From NCBI RefSeq assembly GCF_000478275.1, contig NZ_ASJB01000043.1:238884-302883 (forward strand): a stretch of 64,000 nucleotides of DNA, written 5' to 3'. This stretch comes from Amycolatopsis orientalis DSM 40040 = KCTC 9412 (lineage in GTDB: Bacteria > Actinomycetota > Actinomycetes > Mycobacteriales > Pseudonocardiaceae). Below are positions 62,294 to 64,000 of this stretch, in pieces. The stretch's first letter is position 1. Each line of letters opens with the position of its first letter. The notes beneath the pieces were generated by a model. The model saw only the letters and a list, made by a program, of their open reading frames with translations. It had not been told where the DNA came from and did no database searches. The position numbers and the translations under genes were made by a program.

Positions 62294-63907
62294 GTGGAGT
62301 ACCCGCCTCGGAATGGGCAAGGGGACCGCCGTCCCGCCCGGCCTAGGCAGGACGCGCCCGGACGCGTTCCTCCTCGTCCGGCCCCGCCTCGTGGATCCCG
62401 CCCGGCACCCGCCCGCCAGGCCGCGGGCGCACCGCCCCGGCGCGCGCCCCGCCGGTCGTTCAGAGGGCCCAAGATCGCGCTGGGCCTCGTCTCGCTCCTG
62501 GTGATCGGGCTGACCGGGTACGCGTGGGCCGCGATGGACGGGCTGACCTTCGCGAACGTCGGCATCGGCTCCGACGAGGGCGACAAGCCCGCCGACGGCG
62601 CCCGCGACATCCTGCTCGTCGGCCTCGACAGCCGCACGGACGCGCAGGGCAACCCGCTGTCCAAAGAGGTCCTCGCGCAGTTGCGCGCCGGGCAGGCCGA
62701 CGGCGAGCTGAACACCGACTCGCTGATCTTCGTGCACATCCCGAACGACGGCTCCAAGGCCGTCGCGATCTCGCTGCCGCGTGACTCCTATGTGGACATC
62801 CCCGGCGGCTACGGCAAGCACAAGATCAACTCGGCCTATGCCCGCGCGATGCTCGACGAGCGCAAGAAGCTGCAGGCGAACGGCGTCTCCGACCCGAAGG
62901 AACTCGACCAGAAGGCCAACGAGGCCGGGGCGAAGACGCTGATCAAGACGGTCGAGAAGCTGACCGGCTCGACCATCGACAACTACGCCGCGATCAACCT
63001 GCTCGGCTTCAGCGAGATCACCCAGGCCATCGGCGGGGTCGACGTCTGCCTCAACGACGACGTCAACGACCAGTTCTCCGGCGCGAAGTTCAGCAAGGGA
63101 CAGCACACCATCTCCGGTGTCGAAGCGCTCGGCTTCGTCCGCCAGCGCCACGGGCTGCCGCGCGGCGACCTCGACCGGGTCGTCCGCCAGCAGGTGTTCA
63201 TGGCCGGGATGGCGCGCAAGGTGCTCTCGGCGGGCACGCTCACGAACCCCGGCAAGCTCAACGACCTGATCACGGCGATCAAGAAGTCCGTCGTGCTCAA
63301 CCAGAACTGGGACGTCTTCGGGTTCGCGCAGCAGATGAAGAGCCTGACCGGCGGCCAGCTCGAGTTCCGGACGATCCCGATCGTCAACATCGAGTACAAG
63401 ACCCCCGAAGACGGCGTCGCGATCCAGGTCGACCCGAAACAGGTCAAGGACTTCGTCCAGGGACTCGCCGGCCCGCAGCCCGGCGAACAGGCGCCGCCGC
63501 CCGCCGAGTCGCCCAACAAGGCGACCACGGTCGACGTCCGCAACTCGACGACCAAGGACGGACTGGCCGCGACGGTGCTGAAGCAGCTCGTCGACAAGGG
63601 CTTCACCGCGGGCGACACGGCCACCGCCAGCGCGCGCAAGAAGACGGTGGTCTGGGTCGCGAAGGGCCAGAAGGAGGCGGGCCAGGCGGTCGCCGACGAA
63701 CTCGGCGGCAACCCGACCGTCCAGGAGGACAAGAGCGTCGAAGCCGGGCACGTGATGATCTTCCTCGGCTCGGACTACAAGCCGTCGAGCGGCGCTCAGG
63801 GTTCCGGCTCGTCACAGAACGTGGCTGGCTCCTCGGCCGCGGCCCCGCCGCCCGAGCAGTCCGACGAGAAGCCGATCACCGCCGAAGGCGTTCCCTGCGT
63901 CAACTGA
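62294..63907 (+). CDS. LytR-CpsA-Psr family cell-wall protein
   Basis: A 537-residue protein. A Pro/Arg-rich cytoplasmic tail (1-60) is followed by one membrane helix (about 62-82). The LCP catalytic domain has ILLVGLDSRTD, AISLPRDSYVDIP and GFVRQRHGLPRGDLDR, with the Arg residues that bind pyrophosphate-lipid. A LytR_C domain follows at about 415-500 (TVDVRNSTTKDGLAATV). It transfers glycopolymers from lipid carriers to peptidoglycan, for example arabinogalactan. GTG start with AAGGAG upstream. Confidence 0.93.
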   Translation: MEYPPRNGQGDRRPARPRQDAPGRVPPRPAPPRGSRPAPARQAAGAPPRRAPRRSFRGPKIALGLVSLLVIGLTGYAWAAMDGLTFANVGIGSDEGDKPADGARDILLVGLDSRTDAQGNPLSKEVLAQLRAGQADGELNTDSLIFVHIPNDGSKAVAISLPRDSYVDIPGGYGKHKINSAYARAMLDERKKLQANGVSDPKELDQKANEAGAKTLIKTVEKLTGSTIDNYAAINLLGFSEITQAIGGVDVCLNDDVNDQFSGAKFSKGQHTISGVEALGFVRQRHGLPRGDLDRVVRQQVFMAGMARKVLSAGTLTNPGKLNDLITAIKKSVVLNQNWDVFGFAQQMKSLTGGQLEFRTIPIVNIEYKTPEDGVAIQVDPKQVKDFVQGLAGPQPGEQAPPPAESPNKATTVDVRNSTTKDGLAATVLKQLVDKGFTAGDTATASARKKTVVWVAKGQKEAGQAVADELGGNPTVQEDKSVEAGHVMIFLGSDYKPSSGAQGSGSSQNVAGSSAAAPPPEQSDEKPITAEGVPCVN

Positions 63908-63950
63908 CGTCCACATCGGTCAGGCGTACGCCGCCACCAGGTGCTCACGG

Positions 63951-63996
63951 CTCGTGAGTGGTAATGACGGTTCTAACCCTCATTACCACTCACGAG
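63951..63996. repeat. Dispersed palindrome family 1, copy 7 (AATGACGG core, one mismatch)
   Basis: Arms 63951-63972 and 63975-63996 pair except at one core position, where CCGTCATT has become CCCTCATT. It starts 44 bases after the LCP stop. The uncompensated mismatch marks it as the most decayed full copy. Confidence 0.88.
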
Positions 63997-64000
63997 CCTC

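Overview
The window is high-GC actinobacterial DNA, and the gene content suggests a Pseudonocardiaceae soil actinomycete close to Amycolatopsis. The basis is frequent GTG and TTG starts, many 4-base ATGA/GTGA gene overlaps, a conservon, a DevR/DevS-like two-component pair, a WS/DGAT acyltransferase, an F420-type reductase and a maleylpyruvate-isomerase (mycothiol-type) protein. The genus is an inference. I saw no rRNA, tRNA, CRISPR array, transposase or phage gene.

Region 1 (1-9774) is a catabolic island: DUF3830, class III aminotransferase, aldehyde dehydrogenase, tartrate/D-malate dehydrogenase, DUF4262, GntR/FCD regulator, two maleate-isomerase-like proteins, D-2-hydroxyacid dehydrogenase and amidase. 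Three near-identical 14-bp palindromes lie in its three promoter regions and define a probable local regulon of the GntR protein; DUF4262 has no such site and may be a bystander. The enzymes suggest conversion of an amide or amino compound to C4 acids. Next come an ArsR-controlled exporter and an aldo/keto reductase.

Region 2 (12633-17062) is a PQQ block. A 31-codon pqqA, a strong hairpin, then pqqC, pqqD, pqqE and pqqB run leftward. A secreted PQQ-type sugar dehydrogenase is transcribed divergently from a shared promoter region with operator-like palindromes.

Region 3 (17136-28396) holds a WS/DGAT gene, a set of overlapping redox genes (xi-class GST, FAD oxidoreductase, PPOX protein), and a tight operon of TPP enzyme, HyuA, HyuB, SDR and GntR. 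That operon starts with its own 15-bp palindrome.

Region 4 (28727-35101) holds a DevSR-like pair, a PPOX gene preceded by two DevR-box-like sites, a Ddn-like reductase, and a TetR gene divergent from a short UvrA paralogue resembling DrrC-type drug self-protection proteins.

Region 5 (35280-45474) has membrane proteins, two metallophosphoesterases (one secreted with F5/8C and FnIII domains), a hydrolase, an MFS plus beta-propeller pair, HAD, Nudix and two DoxX paralogues.

Region 6 (45904-64000) has a conservon (cvnABCD, MglA/MglB-like GTPase switch), kynureninase with a TenA-like partner, an acyl-CoA ligase, an SDR, an MFS protein, a membrane diguanylate cyclase, an unusual phospholipase A2-membrane fusion and an LCP cell-wall protein.

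The most striking non-coding signal is a dispersed family of 46-bp near-perfect palindromes (seven full copies and one half copy). They sit just downstream of genes and have variable cores that change in a matched way on both arms. A second family of CTTTCC-type hairpins accompanies them. In three cases the repeat supplies the stop codon of the adjacent gene.
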